Origin: an uncultured Microbulbifer sp.
GTDB lineage: Bacteria > Pseudomonadota > Gammaproteobacteria > Pseudomonadales > Cellvibrionaceae
DNA: 64,000 nucleotides
Assembly (NCBI RefSeq): GCF_913055755.1
Contig: NZ_CAJXKH010000004.1
Coordinates: 32,925-96,924, forward strand
Reading direction: 5' to 3'
Translations under genes and position numbers: made by a program
Notes under the pieces: generated by a model
What the model was told of the DNA's origin: nothing
Seen by the model: only the letters and a program-made list of their open reading frames with translations
Database searches by the model: none
Shown here: piece by piece, positions 21,208 to 30,049 of the stretch
How the letters are laid out: each line of letters opens with the position of its first letter
How positions within the stretch are numbered: the first letter of the stretch is position 1

Positions 21208-22098
21208 ATGACTGACACCAACAGCTCCCTCTTCCCTTCCACTTTTGCAGATCACTGGTGCAATCTGCTTTGGGCCCTCGGCACCGAAAACATCAGCCAG
21301 CTCCCCGCCCTGCCATGGCTACCGAGATCACGTCGCGAGGAACTGAGAGATTTCTTTGCCGCACCGGCAATCCGTGCCTCTCTGGAAAATAACTTGCGGG
21401 GAATCATGGAATCAGCAAAGTCCCGACGACTGGGTATTTATTTTGAAAACCTCTGGGCATTTGCGTTCAAGTACCACCCCGAGTACCACTTGCTTGCACA
21501 CAACCTTCCGATACGCGTCGAGGGCAAAACCTTGGGTGAACTGGATTTTGTAGTGCGCTATCTGCCCGACGATGTCACCGAACACTGGGAAGTGGCGGTG
21601 AAGTTTTACCTGCAGGTTGACGATTACTGGGTAGGACCAGGCCTCAAGGACCGCCTGGATATCAAGCTTGCGCGCACCCGCGACCATCAGCTTCCGATTA
21701 TCGAGCAGCCAGATGCCCGCGCGCTTCTCAAAAATCAGGATATCGATATTCAACGGCAGTGGACCCTGATGCCCGGACGTCGCTTCCAGCAATTGCACGC
21801 GGCACCAAAGGAAGGCGCTTGCTGGTGGACAGATTGGCAGGGCTTTCTCGAGCACTTTGCCGACAAAACCTGGCACTGGCTGCAATTGCCCAAACAGTGC
21901 TGGCTGGCTCCCTGCGCCCCCACCCACAGCACGCCACAGGTAGCCGTGACTTATGCCGCTCCAAAGGTACACGCGCAGCTCGGTGCTCACGGCCCCCTCT
22001 GCATGGCTGCGGTAGTCGGTAACCGGGAGGTCAGCCGGGGCTTTATCGTGCCCGATGACTGGCAGGAACGCGCCCACCAGAGCCTGCGCCAGCAATAA
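21208..22098 (+). CDS. DUF1853 family protein (PD-(D/E)XK-like nuclease fold suspected)
   Basis: 296 residues, no signal peptide. The conserved core of DUF1853 is plain: LGIYFENLWAFAFKYHPEY (about 70-90), GELDFVVRY (about 110) and HWEVAVKFYLQ (about 128-138). The spacing E ... GELDFVV ... WEVAVKF resembles the E/D-(D/E)xK arrangement of restriction-nuclease-like folds; that is my inference. The function is unknown. It precedes the GbsR-type regulator but is separated from it by that gene's own promoter. Confidence 0.8.
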   Translation: MTDTNSSLFPSTFADHWCNLLWALGTENISQLPALPWLPRSRREELRDFFAAPAIRASLENNLRGIMESAKSRRLGIYFENLWAFAFKYHPEYHLLAHNLPIRVEGKTLGELDFVVRYLPDDVTEHWEVAVKFYLQVDDYWVGPGLKDRLDIKLARTRDHQLPIIEQPDARALLKNQDIDIQRQWTLMPGRRFQQLHAAPKEGACWWTDWQGFLEHFADKTWHWLQLPKQCWLAPCAPTHSTPQVAVTYAAPKVHAQLGAHGPLCMAAVVGNREVSRGFIVPDDWQERAHQSLRQQ

Positions 22099-22113
22099 AT
22101 CCGCAATCAGCAG

Positions 22114-22141
22114 TTGACACAGGTCAATCTTTGTCTAGAAT
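22114..22141 (+). promoter_or_regulatory. Sigma-70 promoter for the GbsR-like regulator
   Basis: A perfect -35 box TTGACA (22114-22119) and a -10 box TAGAAT (22136-22141) are separated by 16 bases. They lie 38 bp upstream of the regulator ATG, and the palindrome begins at the next base. Confidence 0.75.
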
Positions 22142-22159
22142 TTTCAGAAATTTCTGAAA
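22142..22159. promoter_or_regulatory. 18-bp perfect palindrome, likely autoregulatory operator
   Basis: TTTCAGAAATTTCTGAAA is identical to its reverse complement and occupies the expected transcription start region, directly after the -10 box. A dimeric winged-helix regulator bound here would block initiation. The obvious candidate is the GbsR/MarR-type protein encoded 20 bp downstream. Confidence 0.7.
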
Positions 22160-22179
22160 CTTAAGAAATTACAAAAAAC

Positions 22180-22752
22180 ATGAAACTTTCCAGCCAGGCA
22201 CAGGCGTTCGTGCTGCACTTTGGAGAAATGGGCAGCCGTTGGGGCTTTAACCGCACCGTGGGGCAGATGTTTGCCCTGCTGACCATCCACAATGAACCGC
22301 TGAATGCCGACCAGCTGGCAGAAGCGCTGAAGATCAGCCGCGGCAATGTCAGCATGGGCCTGAAGGAATTGCAGGCCTGGCGACTGATCGAGCTGCATCA
22401 CCAGCCCGGTGACCGCAAGGACTACTTCACCGCTGCCGGCTCCATCTGGGACCTGGCACGCACCGTGTTCGAGGAGCGCCGCAAGCGCGAACTCGACCCC
22501 ACCCTGACACTGCTGCGTCAGCTGTTGCTGAGCGACCCCCGCGACCAGCAGGAAGCGCAGGCACAGGAAAAAATCCAGGAGGTGTACAGCCTGCTGGAAA
22601 TGCTCGACCAGTTTGCCAACACCCTGAGCAGGCTGGATGAAAAGGACCTGCTCAAGTTGATGAAACTGGGATCCGGCCTCAGCAAACTGCTGGAACTGAA
22701 ATCCCGCGCCGGCATCACCGCCAAAAAGGAACCCAAGTCCCGGAAAAAATAG
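22180..22752 (+). CDS. GbsR/MarR-family transcriptional regulator
   Basis: 190 residues. The N-terminal helices (FVLHFGEMGSRWGFNRTVGQMFALL, about 10-35) and the winged helix (about 36-90: NADQLAEALKISRGNVSMGLKELQAWRLIELHHQPGDRKDYF) match the GbsR branch of MarR-like regulators. A long C-terminal helical, charged part (about 95-190: QAQEKIQEVYSLLEMLDQFANTL) probably dimerises. There is no Shine-Dalgarno sequence before the ATG; the leader is AT-rich. It precedes cydAB by 51 nt on the same strand and probably controls the oxidase as well as itself. Confidence 0.85.
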   Translation: MKLSSQAQAFVLHFGEMGSRWGFNRTVGQMFALLTIHNEPLNADQLAEALKISRGNVSMGLKELQAWRLIELHHQPGDRKDYFTAAGSIWDLARTVFEERRKRELDPTLTLLRQLLLSDPRDQQEAQAQEKIQEVYSLLEMLDQFANTLSRLDEKDLLKLMKLGSGLSKLLELKSRAGITAKKEPKSRKK

Positions 22753-22803
22753 CTTTGGCAGGCCTGCAATACCCTGCAATCAGAAGTGTCATACGAGGTG
22801 CCC

Positions 22804-24207
22804 ATGCTGGATACACTGATCCTGTCGCGCATACAGTTCGCGGCCAATATCAGCTTTCATATTCTCTTTCCCACCATCACCATTGCCCTCTGCTGGATCC
22901 TGTTCTTTTTCAAACTGCGCTACGACATCACCGGCAACCCGGTGTGGATGCGGGCCTACCGCTACTGGGTAAAGGTGTTTGCCCTGACCTTTGCCCTCGG
23001 CGTGGTGAGTGGGCTCACCATGTCGTTCCAGTTCGGCACCAACTGGCCGGGCTTTATGGAAAAGGTGGGCAATATTGCCGGCCCCCTGCTGGGCTATGAA
23101 GTGCTCACGGCATTTTTCCTCGAAGCCACCTTTCTCGGCATCATGCTGTTCGGGATCAAGCGGGTTTCCAGCCGGGTGCACACCATTTCCGCCCTGATCG
23201 TGGCCATCGGCACTACCCTGTCCGCGTTCTGGATTCTCGCCCTCAACTCCTGGATGCAGACACCGGCGGGCTATGAACTCCGCGACGGCGTGGTGCACGC
23301 CAGCAACTGGCTGGAAGTCATTTTCAACCCGTCCTTCCCCTACCGCTTCGCGCATATGCTGCTTGCCTCGGGGCTGACCGCGGCCTTTTTTGTGGCCGGC
23401 CTATCCGCCTATCGCATATTAAAAGGTGACCACAAGCAGGCACCGCGGCTGGCATTGAAAACCGGCCTGGTGGTGGCGGCCATTCTGGCACCGGTGCAGG
23501 CCTTCGTGGGTGACCTGCACGGGCTGAATACCTTTGAACACCAGCCGCAAAAAATCGCCGCCATGGAAGGGGTGTGGGAGACGGAAGAAGGGGCACCGCT
23601 ACTGCTGTTCGCGATTCCCGATGAACAACAGCGCACCAACCACCTGAGTATCGGCATCCCCAATATGGCGAGCCTGATCCTCACCCACAAAAGTGATGGC
23701 ACGATTCGCGGGCTGAACGAATTCGAGGGTAACCACCCGCCGGTAAAACCGCTGTTTTTCGGCTTTCGCATCATGGTCGGCATGGGCCTGCTGATGCTGG
23801 CGGTGGCGTGGGTTGGCTGCTACCTGCTGCAGCGCCACGGCGAGCTGCCCCCCTGGATGTTGAAGGTTCTGGTGGGGATGACCTTTTCCGGCTGGCTGGC
23901 CACCCTGGCGGGCTGGTATGTCACCGAGGTGGGCCGCCAGCCCTGGCTGGTAACCGGCGTATTGAGAACCGCGGAAGCCGTCACTCCGGTGGCCCCGGCC
24001 AACGTGGGGCTCTCGCTCACGCTCTACCTGGCGACCTATGTGGTGTTGATGTGGGCCTACATCCATACCCTCAGGGTTATGGCGCTGCGGTCGGTAAAAG
24101 TGGAGGAGTTCGAAACCGAAGAACCGGTGGCCGACGGCAGCCTCACCAACCTGCACCGCCAAACACCTGCGCAATACGACGTTGAAGTTCCGGGAGGTAA
24201 CCGATGA
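22804..24207 (+). CDS. cydA: Cytochrome bd (CIO-type) ubiquinol oxidase subunit I
   Basis: 467 residues from the ATG at 22804 (GAGG five bases upstream); the GTG at 22786 lacks support. This start puts the heme ligand at H19 (ISFHILFPT), and E99 and E107 (GYEVLTAFFLE) at exactly the positions known in CydA; H184 (YRFAHML) and M324 or M327 (FRIMVGMG) match the other heme ligands. The Q-loop has K250 and E255 (QKIAAMEG) but is short, which is the CioA or short-loop form often called cyanide-insensitive oxidase. It oxidises quinol and reduces oxygen to water at the cytoplasmic membrane. It overlaps cydB by 4 nt. Confidence 0.95.
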   Translation: MLDTLILSRIQFAANISFHILFPTITIALCWILFFFKLRYDITGNPVWMRAYRYWVKVFALTFALGVVSGLTMSFQFGTNWPGFMEKVGNIAGPLLGYEVLTAFFLEATFLGIMLFGIKRVSSRVHTISALIVAIGTTLSAFWILALNSWMQTPAGYELRDGVVHASNWLEVIFNPSFPYRFAHMLLASGLTAAFFVAGLSAYRILKGDHKQAPRLALKTGLVVAAILAPVQAFVGDLHGLNTFEHQPQKIAAMEGVWETEEGAPLLLFAIPDEQQRTNHLSIGIPNMASLILTHKSDGTIRGLNEFEGNHPPVKPLFFGFRIMVGMGLLMLAVAWVGCYLLQRHGELPPWMLKVLVGMTFSGWLATLAGWYVTEVGRQPWLVTGVLRTAEAVTPVAPANVGLSLTLYLATYVVLMWAYIHTLRVMALRSVKVEEFETEEPVADGSLTNLHRQTPAQYDVEVPGGNR

Positions 24208-25226
24208 ACAGTTTTACAGCGATGGCCAGCGGCGACTGGCTGCCGGTGGTATTTGTCGGCCTGATGGGCCTGGCAGTTCTGGTCTACGCCATTCTCGACG
24301 GCTACGACCTGGGCGTGGGTATCCTGCTGCCCATGGGGGAAGCGGACGAACGCCAGCGCGATACCATGATTGCTTCCATCGGCCCCTTCTGGGATGCCAA
24401 TGAAACCTGGCTGGTCCTGGCCATCGGCCTTTTGCTGATCGCCTTCCCGCAAGCCCACAGCATCGTGTTGACCAACCTGTACCTTCCCGCGGCCATCATG
24501 CTGATCGGGCTGATCATGCGCGGGGTGGCGTTCGACTTCCGCGCCAAGGCGGCGGTGGACCACAAGCTCGCCTGGGACCGCACCTTCAAACTAGGCTCAC
24601 TACTCACCACCCTTACCCAGGGCTACATGCTCGGCCAGTATGTGATGGGGTTTGAACAGGGCTGGCCGGCGCAGCTGTTCTGCCTGTTGAGTGCGCTGGG
24701 AGTTACCGCCGCTTACACCTATATCGGTGCCGCCTGGCTGGTGATGAAGACCGAACATGACCTTCAGCGGCGCGCGGTAGCCTGGACCCGCGCTGCCGGC
24801 CGTGCCGCGCTGCTGGGCGTGGTGGCGGTGTGCGTGATCAACCCGCTGGTCAACCCGGGGGTATTCGACCGCTGGTTTACCTTCCCGCTGGTGATGTTCG
24901 TACTGCTGATCCCGACCCTGTGCTTTATCGGTTTTATTGCCAACGATATCCTGCTGCGTCGACTGCCGAAGGCGGCAGACCGTCACTGCAGCCTGCCGTT
25001 TTATATCGTGGTGGGGATTTTCATTTTGAGTTTTGGCGGCCTGGCGTTCAGCTTTTTCCCGGAGATCATTCCCGGCAAGCTGGATATCTGGGCCGCCGCC
25101 AGCGCGCGGGAATCCCTGCAGTTCATCCTGGTTGGCGCACTGATAGTGGTGCCGGTAATCCTGGCCTACACCGCACTTTCCTACCGGGTTTTCCGCGGCA
25201 AGGCCACGGACCTGCGCTACTACTGA
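24204..25226 (+). CDS. cydB: Cytochrome bd ubiquinol oxidase subunit II
   Basis: 340 residues, about eight to nine membrane helices. The family signatures YAILDGYDLGVGILLP, GPFWDANETWLV and RGVAFDFR are present and in order; D29 and the WDANE segment line the proton/oxygen region in this family. GGAGG lies just before the ATG, which overlaps the cydA stop (ATGA). No separate short CydX-like ORF is evident between its stop and the terminator. Confidence 0.95.
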   Translation: MNSFTAMASGDWLPVVFVGLMGLAVLVYAILDGYDLGVGILLPMGEADERQRDTMIASIGPFWDANETWLVLAIGLLLIAFPQAHSIVLTNLYLPAAIMLIGLIMRGVAFDFRAKAAVDHKLAWDRTFKLGSLLTTLTQGYMLGQYVMGFEQGWPAQLFCLLSALGVTAAYTYIGAAWLVMKTEHDLQRRAVAWTRAAGRAALLGVVAVCVINPLVNPGVFDRWFTFPLVMFVLLIPTLCFIGFIANDILLRRLPKAADRHCSLPFYIVVGIFILSFGGLAFSFFPEIIPGKLDIWAAASARESLQFILVGALIVVPVILAYTALSYRVFRGKATDLRYY

Positions 25227-25270
25227 TCGCTTCCAGCATAGGCTGCCATTCACTGCGGCAGCGCCAATAA

Positions 25271-25308
25271 AAACGGCCCGCGCTCGTAATAGAGGCGGGC
25301 CGTTTTTT
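25271..25308. terminator. Bidirectional terminator between cydB and the pectate lyase gene
   Basis: The stem aaacggcccgc (25271-25281) pairs with gcgggccgttt (25295-25305), followed by further T on the plus strand and preceded by A on the other side, so it can end both converging transcripts. Confidence 0.88.
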
Positions 25309-25345
25309 ATGATCGATTCAGGACCGAAGCGGGTGGGTGCAAGGC

Positions 25346-26560
25346 TTACTGCTTCCACTTGCGGTATTGCTTCAGCGCTTTGTAGGGCTGTTCGGTATAC
25401 CAGCCGTAGCCCTCGCGGCGCTCCGCCGATACCTGCTCGATATCGAAATACACTTTGCCGTCGCGGTCGCCGAACACCGGGCGATCGCTGTCGATATCGT
25501 AAAAGCGCGCCCACAGCGGGTCCGCGTCCTCTTCCGGCACCAGCGCGGGGAGCTCGTCACCGCGGCGGTAGCGCAGGCCGTCAATCTGGTGCCTGGCAAA
25601 CCACTGGTTCGCGTGGTCGATGGCTTTGCGGAGCTTTTCCGGCGGATTCTCCAGGGTCATCAGGAACAGCACCAGGTCGGCACTTTCGCTGGTGGCCAGG
25701 GCCACCGGCTCGAACGCGCGGGCCGAGGTGGGCTCCAGGGTCTCGGCATCGTGCTGCGCGCCCCAGATAGTGGGCTCGCCGTTTACCTCGACCTGGGTGG
25801 CCACCAGCATATCCAGCGCGCGTTCGAGGCTGCGCTTCGCCTGCAGTTTCAGGTCGTCGGCAACAAATGCCAGGCGCTCGTCGCCATTGGCCGCGGCGGC
25901 CACCACCTTCAGCAGGTTGGAGATGGCATCGTCGTTGAAGGTAATGTCATCGTGGTACTTGCCGCGCAGCGGGAATGTCTGCGGCCAGCCGCCGTTGGGG
26001 TACTGGGCCAGCAGGATATAGCGCAGCGCGCGGCTGGCGGAATCGCAGTACCGGCGGTCCTGGTGCGCATTGCAGGCATTCACCATCACCCAGAACTGGG
26101 TACTGGTGGCGTAGTTGTCGAAGGTGGGAACGTAGCTTTTCTCGGTCCCGAACTGCTCGCCGGGCTGGCGCGGTGTACGCATATCGGTGCGCTTGGACCA
26201 GCCACCGGAAGGGGTCTGGAACGAGAGCAGGCTGTCGGCGAGCGCCTTGCCTTCCGCGCTGGCGATAAACTCGCGGTCGCTGACCGCCTTCTTGATATCG
26301 AACCCGAACAGCTTGTGCTTGCTGGGTTTGAAGCTTTTCTTCAGTCCCGCGGCTGCCAGTTCCTGTTTGATCACTTCCTGATCCAGGGCGTAGAAATGCT
26401 CGGAGAGTGCGCGGTACTCCTGCATGGTCTGCGCGGGCTTGTGGCGATCAGCGGCTTTGCTACCACCGGCATTGCTATCTCCAGCATTGCTGTCACCGGC
26501 GCAGCCAGCCAGCAAGGTCAGGAGCGCCACTAGCGGAAAGATATTCTGGCTAATTTTCAT
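25346..26560 (-). CDS. Pectate lyase, polysaccharide lyase family 10, lipoprotein
   Basis: 404 residues from the ATG at 26560, giving a lipoprotein signal MKISQNIFPLVALLTLLAGC; a second ATG three codons upstream is possible. A repeat-rich linker (AGDSNAGDSNAGGS) follows. The PL10 (alpha/alpha)3 domain fills residues about 45-404, with SGGWSKRTDM, TFDNYATSTQFW, NGGWPQTFPL, TFNDDAISNLL, RPVFGDRDGK and REGYGWY. It cleaves polygalacturonate by calcium-dependent beta-elimination; the asparagine/aspartate-rich strands supply the metal site. Anchored in the outer membrane, it would act on plant or algal-associated pectin. It stands alone: no other pectin genes are in the window. Confidence 0.9.
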   Translation of the reverse strand: MKISQNIFPLVALLTLLAGCAGDSNAGDSNAGGSKAADRHKPAQTMQEYRALSEHFYALDQEVIKQELAAAGLKKSFKPSKHKLFGFDIKKAVSDREFIASAEGKALADSLLSFQTPSGGWSKRTDMRTPRQPGEQFGTEKSYVPTFDNYATSTQFWVMVNACNAHQDRRYCDSASRALRYILLAQYPNGGWPQTFPLRGKYHDDITFNDDAISNLLKVVAAAANGDERLAFVADDLKLQAKRSLERALDMLVATQVEVNGEPTIWGAQHDAETLEPTSARAFEPVALATSESADLVLFLMTLENPPEKLRKAIDHANQWFARHQIDGLRYRRGDELPALVPEEDADPLWARFYDIDSDRPVFGDRDGKVYFDIEQVSAERREGYGWYTEQPYKALKQYRKWKQ

Positions 26561-26686
26561 ACGATGCACTGTCAGGCAGAAATTATTATTTGGTCATACC
26601 AAAGTGATGCTATCAGAGTCTCCCTGCCGGTGAAACCCGCTCCATTCACTGCATAAACGAGGCTGCCTGCCCGCATAAACAAAAAA

Positions 26687-26705
26687 CCCCGGCACAAGGC
26701 CGGGG
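26687..26705 (-). terminator. Terminator of the metalloprotease operon
   Basis: CCCCGGC (26687-26693) and GCCGGGG (26699-26705) form a hairpin with a five-base loop. The six A residues at 26681-26686 are the U-tract on the minus strand. It sits 28 bp after the metalloprotease stop. Confidence 0.85.
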
Positions 26706-26732
26706 AAAGCAACAATGAAGGACCGTTACCGG

Positions 26733-29174
26733 TCAATCGAGGAATTCACAGCGCCCCACTTCGGCCCCTGCGGCAACCGCATCCCGCAGACCACCCGGGA
26801 ACCCGGTTTGCTGTGTCACGCCACCCATGCAGACATGCACCTGCGTCAGGTCGATGTGCCAGGAGAAAGACGAGCCCGCCAGGCCGCCGGCGATCTCCTT
26901 GCCCGAGGCACTGATGGAAATCGGGTTGTCCAGCGGCAGCTTGTCCATTTCCACCACGCCCTGTTTTTTCAGGAAGTCGGCAAAGGTCATCCAGCCGACG
27001 CCTTCAACCCAGAGTCCGCCAAGCAAGCCGAGACGGAAATTGCCGGCGCGGCCGATCATGACACTGCCATCATCATTCATATCGAACACCGTCAAGGGCA
27101 CGGGGCCCAGCGCCTGGGTGATGACGTCTTCACCGAGCAGGGCGCAGTAATCGCGGCCCAGGTAGACGTAGGGCAGATCCTTGCACCAGCGCAGGGAACC
27201 CACGTTGGTCACCGCATCCGCCCCCAGGCCCTTGTCGGGATTCCACACCTGGATACCGTCACGGGTCGACAGAGCCACTTTGCTGCCATCGTAGCTCGCG
27301 GCGTACGCCTCGGTGGCTCCATAGGCGGTGGACAGGTCAAGCAGGGAACCGCCATTCACCCAGGCAACCGCTTTGGTGTGAGAATTGGAGCCCAGTACAA
27401 CTTCGCCGTTGCCGGAAATGCCGTGGGCGCGTACAAACTGGGTGCGGCTCTGGTCCAGCGCGGAAGTATCCAGCTCTTGTATGCCACCTTTCTCGGTCCA
27501 CATCCAGGGCACGATTTCGCCCTTGAAAGAACCCTGACAGGAGCCATCCCCGTCCACATCTTTGTAGGCGAGGCCGACCGCCGTCTTGCCGGCGTCATCG
27601 ATTGCCCAACCGCTCGCGGCTTTTTGGCCGGTAGAACTACTGCCGCCACAGCTATTGCCGTTCAGGTCGCCCAGGGCGATATCGCCCTTTGCGCTCCAGA
27701 TCAGCGGTTCCTGAATGCCGTTGCCATTCATGTCTTTGTGCACCAGCATTTTCTGGCCGTTGCGACTCATGGCGCCATTGGCCGGGAAATATTCCGGCGG
27801 CAGCACCATAAAGCCCCGATCGGGATACCACATAAATGCTGTTGACCCGACTTCGCCGGCGGCAACCTTGCCGCTCTTCGACAGGTCGCGGATAAACGCG
27901 GCCACTACCGGGGTCACCTGCACCCCTTTTTCAAAGCCGTTGAAATAGAAATCCGCCTGTTTGGTCACACCGGCTTCCGCGACGATCGGCGTTGCATCAC
28001 AGGCATCGTCGGTCAACGGGTCGCTGCTCTCGGCCAGGTTCCAGTACTCACCGACAGACGCCAGGCGCTGCGGCGTCGTGGGGTAGCCTCCTGCGGAAAT
28101 TTCTTCGAGATACAGTACGTATGACTCACCCGGCGTCAGGTTGCGGATGGTAAAGCGGCCGTCGGGACCGAGCTTGCCCTGCGTAGCGGAGCCGGTCATG
28201 TCCGAGATTGCATCAAACATGGGGTCATTCACGTTGCGCGCGATCACGTTGATACCGCTGTACTCGGTTACCCCATCTTTCAGGCGCAAGACACCGGTAA
28301 TGGTGCCGGTAGTGGATGCGTAATCTTCCGTCGGATAAATATTGGAGATGGCCGCCTTATCGTCCGGGTGGTCTACGGTGCTCTGTTCCACCCCGGCCTG
28401 GCCGCTGTGATCGATAAACGGAAACATGGTTTCGATCGTGGCCGGGTCGGCATTGTTGGCACCGTAGGCCGCGGGGTAGTCGTAGCGGTGTACCGCCTCG
28501 ACGCCACAACCTTCGATACCCGGATAATTGGGCGCGTAGGTGTAGCTCATGTATGCCATGGAACCGTTCACCTGGCTGTGGGAAAGGTTGATGGCGTGGC
28601 CGAATTCGTGGGTGAACACGCCGGCGACCCGATTGCCTTCGGTGTCGTGATCCCACACGTTCCAACCATTCATCACCGCGGTGGCTTCGATGATGTTGTT
28701 GTTTTCATCGGTCCACTCGGGGAAGGCGATCCCCAGTACGGATTCTTTCGGCACCCCGAAATAGTCTTCCAGGATGGAACCATCGGTGTCGTACAGCACC
28801 CAGAAACCGTAACCGTTTTCCTTGTTATAAAACTCCGTCGCATTCTCGCCGGTAACATCCTCGATACCGGTCATTTCCGCGATGCTGCCTTTGATGGCAG
28901 CGGAGAATGTGGATGTCGGCACATCGCTCCAGTTGCGAAAGGCATGCGCGGTAATTTCATTGGCGCGCTCGATGGTGAGGAAGGGGGTTTCCCCGTCGTA
29001 ATCCAGGGTAAATGCAGCACCGCCATCGGTGTATACCGGGATAGTCCCCTTGCTGGTGTCCCACTTCAGGGGCTGCGGGTTGTCTGCATCTGTGGTGTAA
29101 AGGGGACCGGCTGCGTGCACTGCATTGGCGGCGGCCACGAGACCAATGGCCATTGTCAGTTTTGAAAGTTTCAT
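26733..29174 (-). CDS. Secreted zinc metalloprotease-like protein with C-terminal HAF-type propeller repeats
   Basis: 813 residues. There is a signal peptide at 1-21 (MAIGLVAAANAVHA). The catalytic-type motif HEFGHAINLSH gives zinc ligands H189, H193 and H199 and the base E190, a matrixin-like HExxHxxxxxH in which the usual glycine is asparagine; SMAYMSY shortly after may be the Met-turn. Residues about 285-375 look like a carboxypeptidase-regulatory-like beta domain (GTITGVLRLKDG, GRFTIRNLTPGESYVLYL). From about 430 on there are repeats of the HAF/propeller kind (GWAIDDAGKTAVGLAYKDVDGDG, AHGISGNGEVVLGSNSHTKAVAW, SYDGSKVALSTRDGIQVW). Its ATG overlaps the stop of the upstream small gene. The substrate is unknown. 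Confidence 0.78.
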   Translation of the reverse strand: MKLSKLTMAIGLVAAANAVHAAGPLYTTDADNPQPLKWDTSKGTIPVYTDGGAAFTLDYDGETPFLTIERANEITAHAFRNWSDVPTSTFSAAIKGSIAEMTGIEDVTGENATEFYNKENGYGFWVLYDTDGSILEDYFGVPKESVLGIAFPEWTDENNNIIEATAVMNGWNVWDHDTEGNRVAGVFTHEFGHAINLSHSQVNGSMAYMSYTYAPNYPGIEGCGVEAVHRYDYPAAYGANNADPATIETMFPFIDHSGQAGVEQSTVDHPDDKAAISNIYPTEDYASTTGTITGVLRLKDGVTEYSGINVIARNVNDPMFDAISDMTGSATQGKLGPDGRFTIRNLTPGESYVLYLEEISAGGYPTTPQRLASVGEYWNLAESSDPLTDDACDATPIVAEAGVTKQADFYFNGFEKGVQVTPVVAAFIRDLSKSGKVAAGEVGSTAFMWYPDRGFMVLPPEYFPANGAMSRNGQKMLVHKDMNGNGIQEPLIWSAKGDIALGDLNGNSCGGSSSTGQKAASGWAIDDAGKTAVGLAYKDVDGDGSCQGSFKGEIVPWMWTEKGGIQELDTSALDQSRTQFVRAHGISGNGEVVLGSNSHTKAVAWVNGGSLLDLSTAYGATEAYAASYDGSKVALSTRDGIQVWNPDKGLGADAVTNVGSLRWCKDLPYVYLGRDYCALLGEDVITQALGPVPLTVFDMNDDGSVMIGRAGNFRLGLLGGLWVEGVGWMTFADFLKKQGVVEMDKLPLDNPISISASGKEIAGGLAGSSFSWHIDLTQVHVCMGGVTQQTGFPGGLRDAVAAGAEVGRCEFLD

Positions 29175-29815
29175 TATTTCATCTCCCCTTTAGCGATCCA
29201 GTTTTCCGCAACGGCGCGGCCAACGAGGTCCATAAATGCAGTGGCGTCCACTGCACCGGGAGCGGTCATCATGTTTTGCTGCTCGGCACTCAGCAATTGC
29301 TGATTGATTTCGACACCTTCAAACATGCCGACATTATTGAACTGGTTTACCAGTGTGCCATTAATCATATTCAGTTTGCCCTGGGCCATACCGGCAGTGG
29401 TTTGCAGGCCGGTGCGGCTGGCTTTCTTGTACATGAAGGCCACGACATACTCATCCTTGTGCCAGCGGGGAAAGCCCTCTGGTGCAATGGCCAGCATATG
29501 GTGGCCGTTGGCGGCGGTACGCGGCTTCAGCAGGCCAAACTGTCGGAAGGTGTAGTCTTGCCCCTCTTTCACCTTGCCTTTGGCCACCGAACCAACGGCA
29601 ATGGTGACCTCGGTAAAAGGCACACCGGCGGCATCGAGCCCGTCGGTCACCTCGGTCACGGTGCCCGCGACAATGGACTCGGCGCTCTGGATCAACTGGG
29701 TGAGATTCTGGGTTTTGAGCTTGGTGGCATGTGCCATGGGCACGGACAGCATAACCAGAAGTGCAGCCGCCAGTTTGGCCGCCGTCATGCGACACTGGAG
29801 AAGTCTTCTCAACAC
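29174..29815 (-). CDS. Secreted protein of unknown function, partner of the metalloprotease
   Basis: 213 residues from a TTG at 29815, or 204 from the ATG at 29788; both give a signal peptide with core AAALLVMLSVPMAHA. The mature part begins KLKTQNLTQLIQSAESIVAGTVTEVTDGLD and contains ASIVAGTV/TIAVGSVAKGKVKEGQDYTFRQFG, a beta-rich region. I do not recognise a family name. The stop overlaps the metalloprotease start (ATGA), so the two are coupled; a chaperone, inhibitor or co-secreted partner is possible. No promoter could be fixed, but an inverted repeat lies 117 bp upstream. Confidence 0.72.
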   Translation of the reverse strand: MLRRLLQCRMTAAKLAAALLVMLSVPMAHATKLKTQNLTQLIQSAESIVAGTVTEVTDGLDAAGVPFTEVTIAVGSVAKGKVKEGQDYTFRQFGLLKPRTAANGHHMLAIAPEGFPRWHKDEYVVAFMYKKASRTGLQTTAGMAQGKLNMINGTLVNQFNNVGMFEGVEINQQLLSAEQQNMMTAPGAVDATAFMDLVGRAVAENWIAKGEMK

Positions 29816-29932
29816 TTTGCATTCCTCTCTTTATGTTTGATCGGTTGCCAGCAACTGCAGTCGAAGCGGAACTCCGCTCAGGCTTATCCGGCGCATTACC
29901 TCATCAACCTTAAAGAGAGCATTAAATAACGG

Positions 29933-29955
29933 GATATAGGGGAATCCCCGATATT
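29933..29955. promoter_or_regulatory. Imperfect inverted repeat upstream of the metalloprotease operon
   Basis: The arms GATATAGGGGA (29933-29943) and TCCCCGATATT (29945-29955) pair at 9 of 11 positions around one central base; the core GGGGAATCCCC is symmetric. It lies in the 234-bp spacer between the response-regulator gene and the metalloprotease operon, so it is a candidate binding site for that regulator. Confidence 0.45.
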
Positions 29956-30049
29956 CAATTTAATGTGAAGTGGTTGTCATATCGAAAAAAGGAAAAGGAA
30001 AAAATGGTGCAGATAACTGGCGCGGAAAAGCACAGAGCACCAGAATGGT

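Noticed and set aside
25337..26533. 398-codon plus-strand open frame
   Set aside because: It is the antisense of the PL10 pectate lyase, which has all family motifs.
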